A DNA stretch of 64,000 nt from positions 25,206,250 to 25,270,249 of the forward strand of contig NC_019876.2 of assembly GCF_002234675.1 (NCBI RefSeq), given 5' to 3'. A model generated the notes under the pieces. That model was given only the letters and a program-made list of their open reading frames with translations, made no database searches and had not been told where the DNA came from. Made by a program: the position numbers and the translations under genes. This DNA comes from Oryzias latipes (lineage: Eukaryota; Chordata; Actinopteri; Beloniformes; Adrianichthyidae). Below, one piece after another: positions 43,527 to 56,803 of the stretch (position 1 is the stretch's first letter; each line of letters starts with the position of its first letter).

Positions 43527-45597
43527 CTTTATGTTTATGCTCATCACTCACTTAAAGAGCTTTACTTGACTGTCATGTATGCCAGCAGGTGGCAGTAGTG
43601 AACCAGAACAGTGTTTCTAGAGCCTAATATTTACACAGCTGCATTTTCAGCTGTTCATGACAATATCTAAATGTTTCTTTTAAATAACATTTTGAGAAAA
43701 GCTGACATTTCAAAGCTCAAAAACAGTGAATGTGTGGAAGCATTTGTGTAGCATAGTTAAAAATAAAAGTCAAAACCAGAAATGCGTTTTCATTTTCAAA
43801 ATGAATCTGCATTTTTGTGGCTTTGTGACGGCTGTGCACTGTTGATGATTGTACACAGCTCTTTAGGACTACGTAGCAGCATTTCCGCCTTCCGCAGTCC
43901 TCCTTCAGATGTATAATCATGACCGTTAGAAAATCACATTTAGAAGATATTCTCCTGCAGCTTGGCGCTGATTTTGCTGTTCGAGGACAGCTGGAGCCCC
44001 ATCAACAGCTATAGCACATTTCGCCATGCTAAACGTTTGCCGTTTAGACCAACACGTATCGTCTAAATGTCCTTTTATTACTGTTATGATTAATATTAAG
44101 TGCTTGCTCGCTCATAATTGTTTAATCCGTCCGGTCAGTGCTTTTTTCTTGGCTCTAAGGACCCGATAGAAGGGTTAGCATGAGGCTAATACGTGCTAAA
44201 AACATTAGCCATGGAGGAACTCCATAATGCCGTAATTAGCATCTTGTATGTAAATATGAGGGAATAACATCAGCCTTTATTTTGTCTGGACACCACTGGA
44301 AAAACAAATTCATATAATGTTTTAGAGTTTCTCAGATCTGCGTAGCAGCACTTCCGCCTTCGGCGATATGGAGCTTCGGATCGTGGGACGTCCCGCTCCG
44401 CTACAGCTCCGCCAGTCCGAAGACAAAGCTAGTCCGGGGGGAAATTTCGACGAAAGAGGACCGCGGAAGGCAGAAGTCTCGCTGTACCATGCCAAGCCAT
44501 GCTTCTTCTTAAGGAGGGTTGCCAGGGCCGCTCCTCTCAGAGTTTTCTTTTATCTTTGTCAGATTATGTATGTTACTCTCTTTATTTCTCCATTCTGCAA
44601 CTGTTTTTTCATCTATTTCTGGGTTTTCATGTCAAATGGTCAAACATGCTTCATAAGTTTATGTTTATTGGAGAATATAATTTGTCCCGATGTGTTGATG
44701 TGAGTGTGTGGTTGTGCGGCCTTGCAGTTTGGCCAAACAGAATCAAGTATTTACCCGGACCATGGTATCATTTCTGATATGTACACTTCGTTGGCCATTA
44801 ACCCTTACGTTACTTACATTCACATAACAAATACTTCACTATACATTTACAGATACATTTCCCGACAATGTTACATTCCATTTTTATGACAATGGTACAT
44901 TCCATTTTTATGACAATGGTACATTCCATTTTCATAACGTCCCTTAAGGGGCGGCCGAAAAAGCCTCAAGGGAGGGAAGGACAGACCTTTGCTCCTCTGA
45001 AGATCCAAAAGACCCAAAGTCCCACAGCAGCAACACAGGTCAAACCCCCGTATGGGTGCATGTGACTACGGCTTAATGTGTTAGAGAGAACAGCTCTGAT
45101 AAAGTCACAGTGTACTGACCACACCAGCTGATGATTAACAGACCACTCCCAGAAACAGATTTTTGTGTTGAAGTTTGGTTAACCTGTAAGTTAAAAAACA
45201 CAAACTTCTGTGATATATTTGCTTTTGTCTTGGATCATATTTTTAAAATGGTAAATACTTTAAAATTGTTGGCATTTATAATGCAGCGTTGAAACTGTGA
45301 GCTACGTTAATGGGACCCACATTTGAATGGACTTAAAATTTCATAAAATGTTAACTTTGAGAATAAAAGGGACACAGTTTTCCTTCACACTGAAATCCAA
45401 GTGTTGGAATGTGCATCACTATTTTTTCCTGTTCTGTCAAAATGGATAACCATGGCTTGATCCTTGTAGGTAAAATACATTTATATCTAACCCTAATAGT
45501 TGATGGGTTTTTTTTGCTGCCAACATTCTTGTTGGACAGTTAGATGGAAAACCAGCAGCAGAGTTAATACATGAAAACAAAAATCGGTGTAAAACTT
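43527..45597 (+). repeat. Repeat unit R, copy 3 (second tandem unit, next to acox3)
   Basis: Head-to-tail repeat of 41400-43526, about 95 percent alike by eye. It ends at AAAACTT (45591-45597), where sequence continues into GACACGACTAATCCCAACATGG of acox3, while the first unit instead jumps back to its own start. The tandem breakpoint therefore lies about 115 bp before the preferred acox3 start codon. Confidence 0.85.
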
Positions 45598-45711
45598 GAC
45601 ACGACTAATCCCAACATGGCAGAGGAAGTTGAATATTTTCATGTGGATTTAGGGGCTTTTGATTGCAGGTGTCGTCCAGGTGTGTGTCTGAGCTCCTGCA
45701 GCCTGAAGAAG

Positions 45712-45831
45712 ATGAAGCACCAAATAGCAGACTTCCCCAGCGGGCCGCTGGATATTTACAGGAAGAAGGCCTCCTTCGACTGGAAGGAAATGCTCGGTTT
45801 CATCGATGGAGATGAAATCCTCCAGTTCAAG
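45712..45831 (+). CDS. acox3: acox3 coding exon 1
   Basis: 40 codons, [20 protein letters not shown] to LQFK, followed by the donor GTGAAC. If the ATG at 45616 is used the protein gains 32 residues (starting MAEEVEYF) with no resemblance to the family. Confidence 0.85.
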
Positions 45832-48800
45832 GTGAACTAAGAGTCTCTGCTCCTGCTGATGATCTGCATTGGTAGTTCGGTCTCACTTGCTGGAGTCTGT
45901 AAACATGAAACTTGATGTGTAAAGACCCACTCTGATGAAAATTGTTTTTTTTCTGATGGAGGACATTTATAAAGAAAAATAAGCGTAAAATTGAACTTCT
46001 GAGTATTTCTTTATACAAACTGGTGTCAATCAGGAGTGAACGAGAAAATACCGTTGGAAAAAGAGCAAATTTGTGACGTTCAACCTCCCTGCTCCAAGCT
46101 CTCAGCAATGGGTAGACTAGAGGAATAAAACACAGTTCTTTTCCATTTCTGCTTAAACTGTGTGATCATAATTAAGAGACCATGGGGAACACTTTAAAGA
46201 TGCTCAGAGTGGAACTTTAAGGCTGTTTGAGTTCAGATTTGCAGCTTTTAAACATCAGAATCTTTCTAGTTCGTATGAAATGAAAGAAAAGACTACAGTG
46301 GTTTTTTGGAAAACGTTCCAACTCGAAGAGCTGAAAAATGTTAGATTTCCAGAGCATTTAAATGAAATTTTATTATCAAACTGTGTTTTATAAAATAATT
46401 TGTATTAATCTACATTCTTATATTTTGTTGCCAAACATAGGTTGTTTATTGTGTTTTTGTGCAGAGTTTTGAAAGTCAGTGCTTTTCCATTTGACTAATT
46501 TTATGTTTGTTTTACTAAACCAAACCTGATGAAACTTTTCCTGGTTGAAACAGTCTCCCTGTAAAAAGTGTCTGGAAATAAACGTATCTGTTCTACGTTC
46601 ACTCATAGACCATAAAAACAACACTTCCTGATACGGACGCCGCCACGTTGAAACCAGTCGACAGTGATTTGCTCTGAGTCATTGTAACTATGGTAACTAC
46701 ATTGCCATAGATACGATGACTCAGAACGACTCAGACAACTCAATCATTGTAAACTGGTTTCAACATGGCAGTGCCCATACCAGGAAGCAATGGTACATCC
46801 TGTTTGGGAAGACGACATGGGAGGGGTTGAGCTGTCCATTGTTTTTACAGTCTATGGTCCCACTACATTGTTTAATGTGGTGCCCTTTTGTTGTGTCTGC
46901 ATGTATTCTGTATTCTTCATGCAGGAATACATCTTCAAGAGTCTGGAGAACGATCCTCTGTTTGCCCGTCAGCCAGGAGAAGACCTCTCCGTAGAGAAAA
47001 TGAGAGAGTTGAACTTCCTCAGGTGACCACGTATGATGAATAAATGATCTTGTTCTTCACAAACATTTTCTGATGACAATTTTAAAATCTCCAGGATGAA
47101 GCAAATTTTTCGCTACAATTTCCTGACAAAAGAAGAAGAGATTGAGAACCCCTGGAAGCTGATAACCCTGGAGGACTGCCTCGGCATGTACGACTGGTCC
47201 TGCCTCGCCAACGTCTTTCTCAACAAAGGAGTGAGTCATAAGGAGCACATTATGGGTCAGTTTGTTTCAAAAGACCTAAATAACCAGGGCATCATAGGTG
47301 ATTATACCTGTAGTACCTGATAACATTCCAGAAAATATTTTCTGCTTTAAGTAGAGCCACGACCAGGACAAAAACTGATCTGTTCCTTTTGATTCTGTGG
47401 TTTGACTATTGTCAGAATTCTCTTCAGCACTACCCAGTTGATTTTTTAGGGATGATGAATAATGTATGTGTGTGTGTACTGTAGCTGTAGATAACCCTTT
47501 GGAACAGGAATTGCTCTTTACAAGGAGGACCAGTCTGCCAGTTCAGAGGCATTGTGAGATGTCAAAAGGACATATCACTCAGGATAGCCCCACAATATCC
47601 ACCTTGGGTGCCTTGGTACCAAGGAGGTTTGACTAGTTCATTGACTGCAGCTTGGGGATGTTGTTGCCCACCCTTGGCAATGTCCTCAGTTGAGTGGAGT
47701 AGCTTACCACCAGCTCTGTAGACGGTATTGGGAGAGAACAGTTTTCCCCTCTTGAGGTTTGGTACGACTTGCCATAATTTCTTTGATTCCAACCAATTGT
47801 CCCTCTCTATGGCCTCCCCAAACTCCTCTTACACCTGAATGTTTGCCTCTTCAATTAACTGTGGTAGATGCTAATTGGACTATCACTACATGTTGACTGC
47901 TTTGGGAGGCCCGGAAGTCAGCCCAGCTCCATAAGACTCCTACAGGTTGATGGCATCCCTTACTTTTGGCGACAGTCCCCAGATCTGTGAATTGCTGCCC
48001 CAACTAATACCAGAAATCTTACAGCCACGCCGTCAGTGGACAGTGGTACCTCATTAGAGCTCTTGCTCATAAGGGTTTAAGGACCCCTTCTGACAGTGGG
48101 CCCAGCAAACTATGCCCAAAAGACTCCCCCAATACTTTTTAGTCTTCGTGGCTTGTCCGACCTTCTCCTCCACCAGTGGATGATTGATTAACATCTCTGC
48201 CCCTCTTTTCATCCAAAAAAAATACACATGACAGAAGGTCAGATGTCACAACGTCAAAGTTGATCATTCAACTTCTTCCTTGGCTGTTCTGGTTCCATGT
48301 GCACTGATGGACAACCTTGTACCCAACACGGTGTTTATAATCAACAAACTGGGACTGACACAGAATTCCAAAATCAGGGATTCAGAACAGTTCTCCCAAC
48401 CATGACCTTCCAGGTATAACTGTCACTGTCCATGTAGGCAACAAAGTCTCTCAGTAAGACAATAGAGTCCCATTTGGAGCACTTTCTAATACTTCTCCTG
48501 GAGACTCCAAGAAGGGTGGGTACTCTGTACTAAAGTGTCCCTTAGAAGCCAAGATCCCAGGTAGAGACCTGTCCCTGACAGGTCTCTACCTGGGATCCTC
48601 CCTGGACCAACCGTGGGCCGGGCGGATGGAGTGCCTGGAGTGCGAAGCGGGTCTCCCTTGGGGGGTCCTGGCTCGTACCTGGGGTTGGGGCGGGGGGATG
48701 CCCAGAACTCCTGGGTGGTGGTGGGGTGCTCGTCTGGGGCTGTTGGCGTCCCTCTCCGGTGGGGCCCTGCGTTGGGTTCTCCCGGCGCGGCGGGGGTGCT

Positions 48801-51800
48801 GTTCTCCTGGTTGGGCTGGGGCGGCCCTCTCTTTCCCTCCGTGCCTCCCTGCTCTCTGGCTCTGGGGGCCTTGCGGCGGTCCTGCTGGCCCTGGCCTGGG
48901 TGGCGGGCTTGGTCGCCCGGGCGGCGGTTGTTCCCTGCCGGTTTCCGTGTGGCGTGGGGGGGATTCCGGCTGCCGCTGCTGCTGCGGTGTGGGTCTTGGG
49001 GTGGGGATGGCTGGGCGCTCTCCCTCCTTCTTTACACATTCCACCATCCATTTTAGAAGAACATGAGCACTTACCTGAGCACGGGTGTTGGCTCACCTTT
49101 GCACTGGCGGTTTGCGTGACTGAATGACTGAAATGTTTTACACTAGTTGGTTTTAAGGCATAAGTATGCGTGTGAGCACTATCTGTTTTGTGTACATGTT
49201 TACAGATGGACATTTTTGCAGCTAGCAGGTGTGTTTGACACTTGGGTGTGTGTGTGGACAGGCTCCGCCCTTTTTGTACTACATTTGAGCCTTACCATGG
49301 TGATTAACAACCAGTAAACTTGTTGCTTTATGCTGCTTCATGGTCTTATCCCCCTTCCCCTCCTACTATCACCCTCCTTCCCCCCCTCTCTCTAACGTCC
49401 CTCTCTCTTCTTCCCCTCTTTCCTTTTCCGTCCAGTCCAACACCAAAGATCTTTAAACATGTTTGAAATTAATAAAGTTTGGCCTCAATTACAAAAGGGG
49501 TTTATTCAGACATACCTTTGGTTTGTCTGAAGATTAATAACCCCTCTTGTTAAAGTAAAATATGTCCAACACAAGAGGCCCTCAGCTCTCATCTGTTTGC
49601 CCAGCTGTTGGACAGGACAAGGTAAAAAAAAAAAAAAAGAAGCCAAGATCCCAGGTAGAGACCTGTCCCTGACAATGAATGGCAGTGATGTAATTCTCTC
49701 ACTCACTGGGAAGAACCTCAACCAATGACTATTCTGCCTGGTCCTTGCCTGTAAGCCCCGAACCCCAGGCCTGGCTCCGGGCTGGGATTATGTTGATGTC
49801 AGTCTAGGCCAGGGGTCGGCAACCGATGGCTCCGGGGCCACATGTGGCTCTTTCATCCTTCTGTTATGGCTCCCTGTGACTTTGTAAAATAATGAGTATT
49901 TTATAAAAATTCAATTTTATTTTAGTTTGTTCATTTTTCATGGCATTTCAAAGGCGCTGCTGGCTCCATACGAAGCGCGTGCGACGTAAAAAACAGCTTC
50001 CTTAATGAATGAGCTCGTATTTATCGGCGAGAACCGCAGAGTTGATAGCAGGAGGACACACGCGGGGCGACTTCAATAAACACTCCGGGTCCGGAGTGGT
50101 TTTCTGCCGGGAACTTGACGTGCCGCGGGGCAGAGAGTAGCTCTCTGATGACAGAAAGTTTGCGCTTAGTGTTTTTAAAATCTAAGGAAAATGTCCAAGT
50201 CTTTTTCTGCCCCACAGCACATCATGTCCCCGTTAAAAGACCAACAACCGGAGTGTTTATTGAAGCCCCCCCCGCGTTTTTTCTTCCTGCGATCAGCTCT
50301 GCAGTTCTCGCCCAATAAATACGAGCTCATCAAGGAAGCTGCGAGGCACGCGCTTCGTACGGAGCCAGCAGCGCCAAATGCCTCACAGTATGCCACGCTC
50401 CCCGCATTGCACGGTTTATGACAGAGCATGAAATACGATGGTTGCTGCCTTCTGTCTTTGTAATAAAACGCTTCATCTGTTAATACAAAAGTGTCTTTGT
50501 GTAATCTCACTGTGTAATTTTTAATCATCAGTACATAAACAATAATGTTCAAATAAACATGTAACTAATAAACATGACGATGGAAAGAAAGAAGTACTTT
50601 TTTTTTAAAATATTTTCTGGACCGCGATCTACACTCATGTCCTTGAAGATCAACCGGTCAATGGCGATCGACGTAATGAGCAACCTTGATATAATATATA
50701 CATGCATAATATATATAATGATGTCAAAACGGGTTGTAGCTCCGGGTGCTTTTTTTTCATTAGGGGCGGTCCCGAATGGCTCTTTGAGTAAAAAAGGTTG
50801 CCGACCCCTGGTCTAGGCGATCTAGCAGGCCTTGTTTTAAAATATTCAAAAGGGGAATTTGAAGTGTTCTTAGTCTGGTTTGTCACCTCAGACTCATTTG
50901 CCATGGGAGACCCTAACCAAGGACATTAGCTCCTGGTAAATGCATTTTACAAGATTAGCATAGTCCCTAGGATAATTCAAGCTCTCACACCCCTAGAAGG
51001 TGGCAGTTTATATGAATTTTCATAAAAAAATAAATAAAAAAAAGCTATAGGAAATAGTATTCGCATTGAGTTGGATCAAACTATAAATCAAATCATGAAC
51101 TTATGCACTGATTCAGAGTCTCAGTTTGTATCATTACTTGTGTAAGCATTCTTCTACCCTTTTTCCTGTTAATGTGTTCATTTCAGATGTTTGGAGGAAC
51201 TATTGCTAATTCAGGAACAAGCAGGCACAGAAAATTTGTTGAAAGCAGCGAAGACATGACGGTAAGAAGAAAGATTAAGGAGTTCCTGTTTGGTTTTAAA
51301 GCACCTGCCCAACTCTTGTCCTCAAGGTCTCCCCGTTCAACCAGCAGGCCCAAACGTTTTAGAACGACACAGAAGACTACAACTCCTATACAAAAACTGA
51401 AGTGCAAACCAGCAACACGGAAACATGGTGGCAATTAGGCCAACTTTACACAGGCCGGTCTTTTAGCAAAGTCCACCCCCAATTTTCCACCAGCACCTTG
51501 TGAATCAATTGCACCACAACTGACCCAGTATGGAAGTTCTGTCAGTGGTTTACATGGTTTATTTGGCTTTAGAGTTACACTGGAGGACATTTTCCTTAAA
51601 AATAATTATTTTTAATAACTCAAACTTAGAACTCTGACACCAAAGCGCTGGATTGTGCCCCTTTGTGGTTGCATTATCAAAGTTGCAAAAAACAATCCAC
51701 TCTATGTGTAAAGAGTATGTATCAAAATTCATTTGAATTGATTTTTTTAAATTCATTGTTAAAAAAAGCATTGTTTTCCCAGAGATTCAAAAAAAATTGT

Positions 51801-54800
51801 GAGTAACATTGGAGGATCAGGGTTGGGTAGCTGAGCACTGAGAAAACACTTGATGCCACATCGGTGACTCCTGAGTTATTCCTCCCATGAGGCTTTGCTG
51901 CCTTTGAATGACTTACCTACGTGTTCTCAGGTCTTTGGCTGTTTCGCACTGACTGAGCTGAGCCATGGCAGCAACACCAGAGCCATGAGGACCACAGCCA
52001 CATATGACCCATCCACCCAGGTCAGCCCACTCTGCCCATCATCCCAAACAACAAGGCTTGAAATCATAGAGTATAGAGAGACTTCTTTCTGGTTTGGTGT
52101 AGGAGTTTGTGATCAACCCTCCAGACTTCGAGGCAGCCAAGTTCTGGGTGGGGAACCTGGGAAAGAACGCCACCCACACTGTGCTGTATGCCCAGCTCTA
52201 CACACCGGACCAGGTCTGCCACGGCCTTCACTCCTTTGTCGTGCCGGTAAGTCCTTTTTGTCTCACAGATGTAATGATGGTTCTAGCGGAGCCAGTTTAG
52301 CTTGTGCTGGTTTGCGGCTCCTTCTGTCCATCAGACCAAGGTTCGAATCCGGGCTCCTCCCTATTCCCTTCTCTGCTTCTGTTCCGGTCCCAAGCCCGGA
52401 TAAATTGAGAGGGTTGCATCAGGAAGGGCATCCGGCGTAAAACATTGCCAAGTTAACCATGCGACTCGTCCTCGAAGGAGAGGTTGTTTCGCTGTGGCGA
52501 CCCCTGATGGGAAAAGCTGAAAGAGGAAGGAGGAGGTGTAATGATGGTTTTCACAATATTTTTCCAGCACAGCCCTCAGGTTTAGTTCTGTTTCACAGCG
52601 TCATTAGGACAAAACTTCAAAGTTTAGGGGTCACATTGTCAAACGGAAAAAAAACAGTTGTCACACTGTTGAACAAGAGATTTTTTGAAATATTTGTTTT
52701 AGGGAAAGCTAGCCGAGCTTTTCCACTTTTACAGCTCAAAATTATGGAAGCGTTTCTGAAGCATAACTAAAAATAACAGTCAATACCAGAAATGCTTCTT
52801 CATTTTCAAAATGAAGCTGCATTTCTTGACTCAAAATGAAAAAGCAATCCTTTAAAATCCTTTTTTCTTTTCTACTTCAACACTGCTTATTCTGTCACTT
52901 AATTAAAATTATAAAGAAAATAGTATTATACATTTCATTTTCAAAAAGTTCTGGTAAATGTGTAGCAAAATTCATATAGAAAAAATCTAATTTGATCATT
53001 AAAATGGATTAACAGAAATGTTTGTTCATTTTTACAATGTAACTGCATCAAATGGCTCAAAAATAAAATTAAATGTCAGTCTTTTAAAATGCTTTTTCAT
53101 TTTCTACTTCAACATCGCTCATTTTGTGACATAAATAAATCGAAAATGCAAAGAAGGGATTGCATTTTCCTTTTTCACATTCACACTGCAAAAGCTGTAG
53201 CAAAACTCAATACCAGTCAGCATTTCCAGGAGGGAGGCGGGGCGATGACATCAGAGCTCACTCGGTGTGGCTACATGCTCAACGCGAGCCAAGCATGTCT
53301 CTGATCAGTGCAGCCGGAGTCCTCGAGTTTGCGGGAAGGGGGCTTTGTAACGTACAACTCTCCGGAGGACGCTTCAGACCTCAGTCCGTACGACTGATCT
53401 GAGTGAGCTGCCCGGCTCAGGAGGACCGAGTCTCTGAGCAGAGGAGGAGCTTTAAAGGCGGCTTTTGAAGGCGGAAGTGCCGCTTTGGGCAGTCCTGACA
53501 AACAAAATGTTTACAAGGGATGTAATGTCAAATCATTATGTGGAAAAATTCCCCCGAACGCCGTCTGCTTAGACAAACTTCTGTCTTGTGTCTGGTGCTG
53601 TTGGTTCACATGGTTTTTAGATCACGTGAGGTTTGCAGCTGCAGGACAAATTCTGCACATTTTTTCAGGAAGTATGAAGTTTCCTGATGAAAAAGACAGC
53701 CTTCCTTCCTCCTGTAACCACACATGAACATGAGCAGGAGACATGACTCATGTGAACCAACCAAGAATTAGCTATGGTGTTCCCCAGGGCTCTGAGTTTG
53801 GACCACTTCCATGTTGTTAAACTATGCTTCTTTAACCCTTGTGCTATCCTAGGCACTTTAACGTTGGGAGTTGGGTCATCTAGACCCACTAGACAGTGCT
53901 CTGAACCTTTTTTCTTCAATGGTTTGTGATCTTCACTGGTGTCCATGGATTACATGAAATCTTTCCACCTTTGTCATGGTAGGAATAACACGTCAATGCA
54001 TGGGTGGGGTCATCTAAGATAGCACAAGGGTTAAAACTGTATGAACTGCAACAAATTTGTTTTTCATGCTGTTTTTTTCTTAATTAAGCTTCTGGCTCCC
54101 TATTGAAATAATATATTTCCATTCTGATCTATTTTTGTTTATTTGTACTAACATATGAATGACTGTAGAAACCTTGGATTTTTTTCTAAACGCAAAGACT
54201 TAAAATAAAGTCATGAACAGGGACTTGAGTACAATTATAGAGCCTGTAGTAAAAACTGAGATGAAAAATGAAATCTCTCCCTTCATATTGAGTCAGAGCC
54301 TTGTGAAACACAGCAGAAACATTCTGATGCTCAAATATCTCCAACATCAAAAGCTAAAAGCTGTTTGATCCGTTTTTCTGTTTATATTTTGTAGAACTTG
54401 CACTCAGAATGAGCTTAACTTTATTAATATTAAGTGATCAAAGATGTTCAACTCTGTGCTGCAGGTCAGAGACCCAAAGACCTTGCTGGCGTTGCCAGGG
54501 GTTGTTGTTGGAGACATGGGCAAGAAACTGGGCCATAATGGACTGGATAACGGGTCAGTGAGACCAGAGACCGACACTTTGCTGTGTTATTATTTTGTCT
54601 GTATCTAATGTTAAGTTTCCAGCTTTTCTCTAGAAGGGCTAGGAGGTGGAAGACACAGAACACAAACTATTATTTCATTTAATAGAATCGTTACCATGGA
54701 AACGGATAGGCTTTAGCATTAAAATGCAGATAAATATATCGTAATAGGAAATGTAGGAGTCATTACAAAGTTTGTTTCCTTCATACCAGGTTTGTAATGT

Positions 54801-56770
54801 TCCACAACTTGAGAATCCCGCGAGAAAACCTGCTGAACAAGACGGGAGACGTTACCCCTGATGGACGCTACGTCACTCCGTACAAGGTCAGAATTCTGCT
54901 GAACGAATGAGGATTTTCCCATTTATCCCATGTTTCAGGTGGATGTTCCAGTTTGACCAGTAATCTTTACATTTATCAGCTTCGTGTCTCAAAAAGAAAC
55001 ATGGTCTTTCTGTGGTTTCAACACCTTTGGGGGTGTTGAGATGGGTGGAAGGTTCTCACAGAGGTTTGGATCGTTTGTCTTTCCTAGCTCCTGCTGAACT
55101 AATGAAGGTTTAAAGAGCCTGAAGAAAAGTTGGTTTCAATCATCATCTTTGGTTATGTCTTCACTTCTTTTTCTGCTTCTATGTTCATGCAGGTGTCTGT
55201 GTGGAGAAAGTTTACAATTTAAGCTTTTTTGTGTTAAACCGACAACAAGAAGCTCAATTTAGCTGCACTAATGTTTTTACACGACTGCTTTGTGACAGAA
55301 TTAGACTTTCAATTATAGCTTAACCCTCCTGTTATGTTCATTTGTGAGGAACAGAGATGATGTTCACGGGTCAATTTGACCCGGTGCATGTTTTATTAAT
55401 TAAAAAATGTCTGAAACCCAGAAAATCCTAACAAGCAGTGTGAATATATCTTTACTAACTCCATTAACAGTTATTCTTTCAAAAACTTAGTTAAAATAGT
55501 GTTTTTTACCACTAACAGGAAGTGGTTCAATTATTTGATAATTCACTAGTTTTTCTTAAAAATATACATGTTCAAACTTTTTTTGAATTTTTCACTACTG
55601 TATTACTTTTGAAAGACCACCATACAAAATACAATACTTTTACATAACATTGAAACATAATCTTGAAATTGTGTTTTACATACATGCACTGTGAACCAGA
55701 AAAAAACAAAATCACAATACAACAGACAAGCAATCGCAATATGAACTTGCGTGTGTGTCTGTACATCTACACAGCACAAGAGTGACCAGTCATCACACTG
55801 TGCTTTGTGCAAATTAATTTTGCACATTTCGCACAGGTCACGCTTGTCTTGACCTAGGTCTCTTTCTCGTCTCGTCTCGCGCCCCCGGCCGTCCCCCCAA
55901 CTCCATCTGGATGAAGCTTGTCTGCTGGACTTTAAATATGTAGTTGAAGAGTTTGATAAAGTAATTCCTCTTTATGAGTTCTGGTAAATTGCCTGACCGT
56001 CCTGGGGGAGGATCCCTCCTTCATGTGGACACCCCTGAGGTTTCTTATTTTTTTCCGGAATCCGTTTTTTTTATTAGGAGTTTTTCCTTACCGCGAAGGG
56101 GGGTCTAAGGGCAGGGATGACAGTTTAGTTTAGTTTTCTTAGTTCGTTCAATTTAGTTTCTTCCTATTGAATTCTATGTATTCATGATCCTTTTGATTTT
56201 ATGTTTTACTTTTTCAATTACCAATATGAAGCCCATTGAGATGACAGTTGTTGTGAATTTGGGCTGTACAAATAAAATGGAACGGAATTGAATTGAATTA
56301 GATTGAGTTGAATTGAATTGACATAGTCACATGAGTCACTGCCATCCTAGTGGGCCTTGGCACTGTCTTTTTTATGTTTTCTGAAGACAGGTTTGTCTGA
56401 CGCATATTTGAGGATGAAGACCAATATATTTCACCATTCTTTGACATGAATGTCTTGCTTGGAGGAACAGGAATAGCAATTCCTTCATCCGTTTCAAAAT
56501 CAGAATCATTAGAATCAGAATTTAGCTCAAGATAGTCTTCTTCTGATCATGATCAGTGATGACTTCCAGAGCCTCCTGGACTGTCATCTTTCTGCTTCTG
56601 CTGCTCATTTTCTAAAGGTCTGCCTGACAGAGTAATGTTGGAAGGACTCCCATGCAGAGAATCTTTTAAATGTTTGGCCCCTCCCCTGTTGAGTGTCCAC
56701 TGAATGTGGGTTGAGTTTTCCTACGAGAACATAGATGGTTCCTGTCAAAAGTTATAACAACTATGCACCA

Positions 56771-56803
<33 letters not shown>

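Noticed and set aside
50191-50421. 76-residue frame inside the hAT element as a captured host exon
   Set aside because: It overlaps the inverted arm of the element, has no splice context and no recognisable domain.
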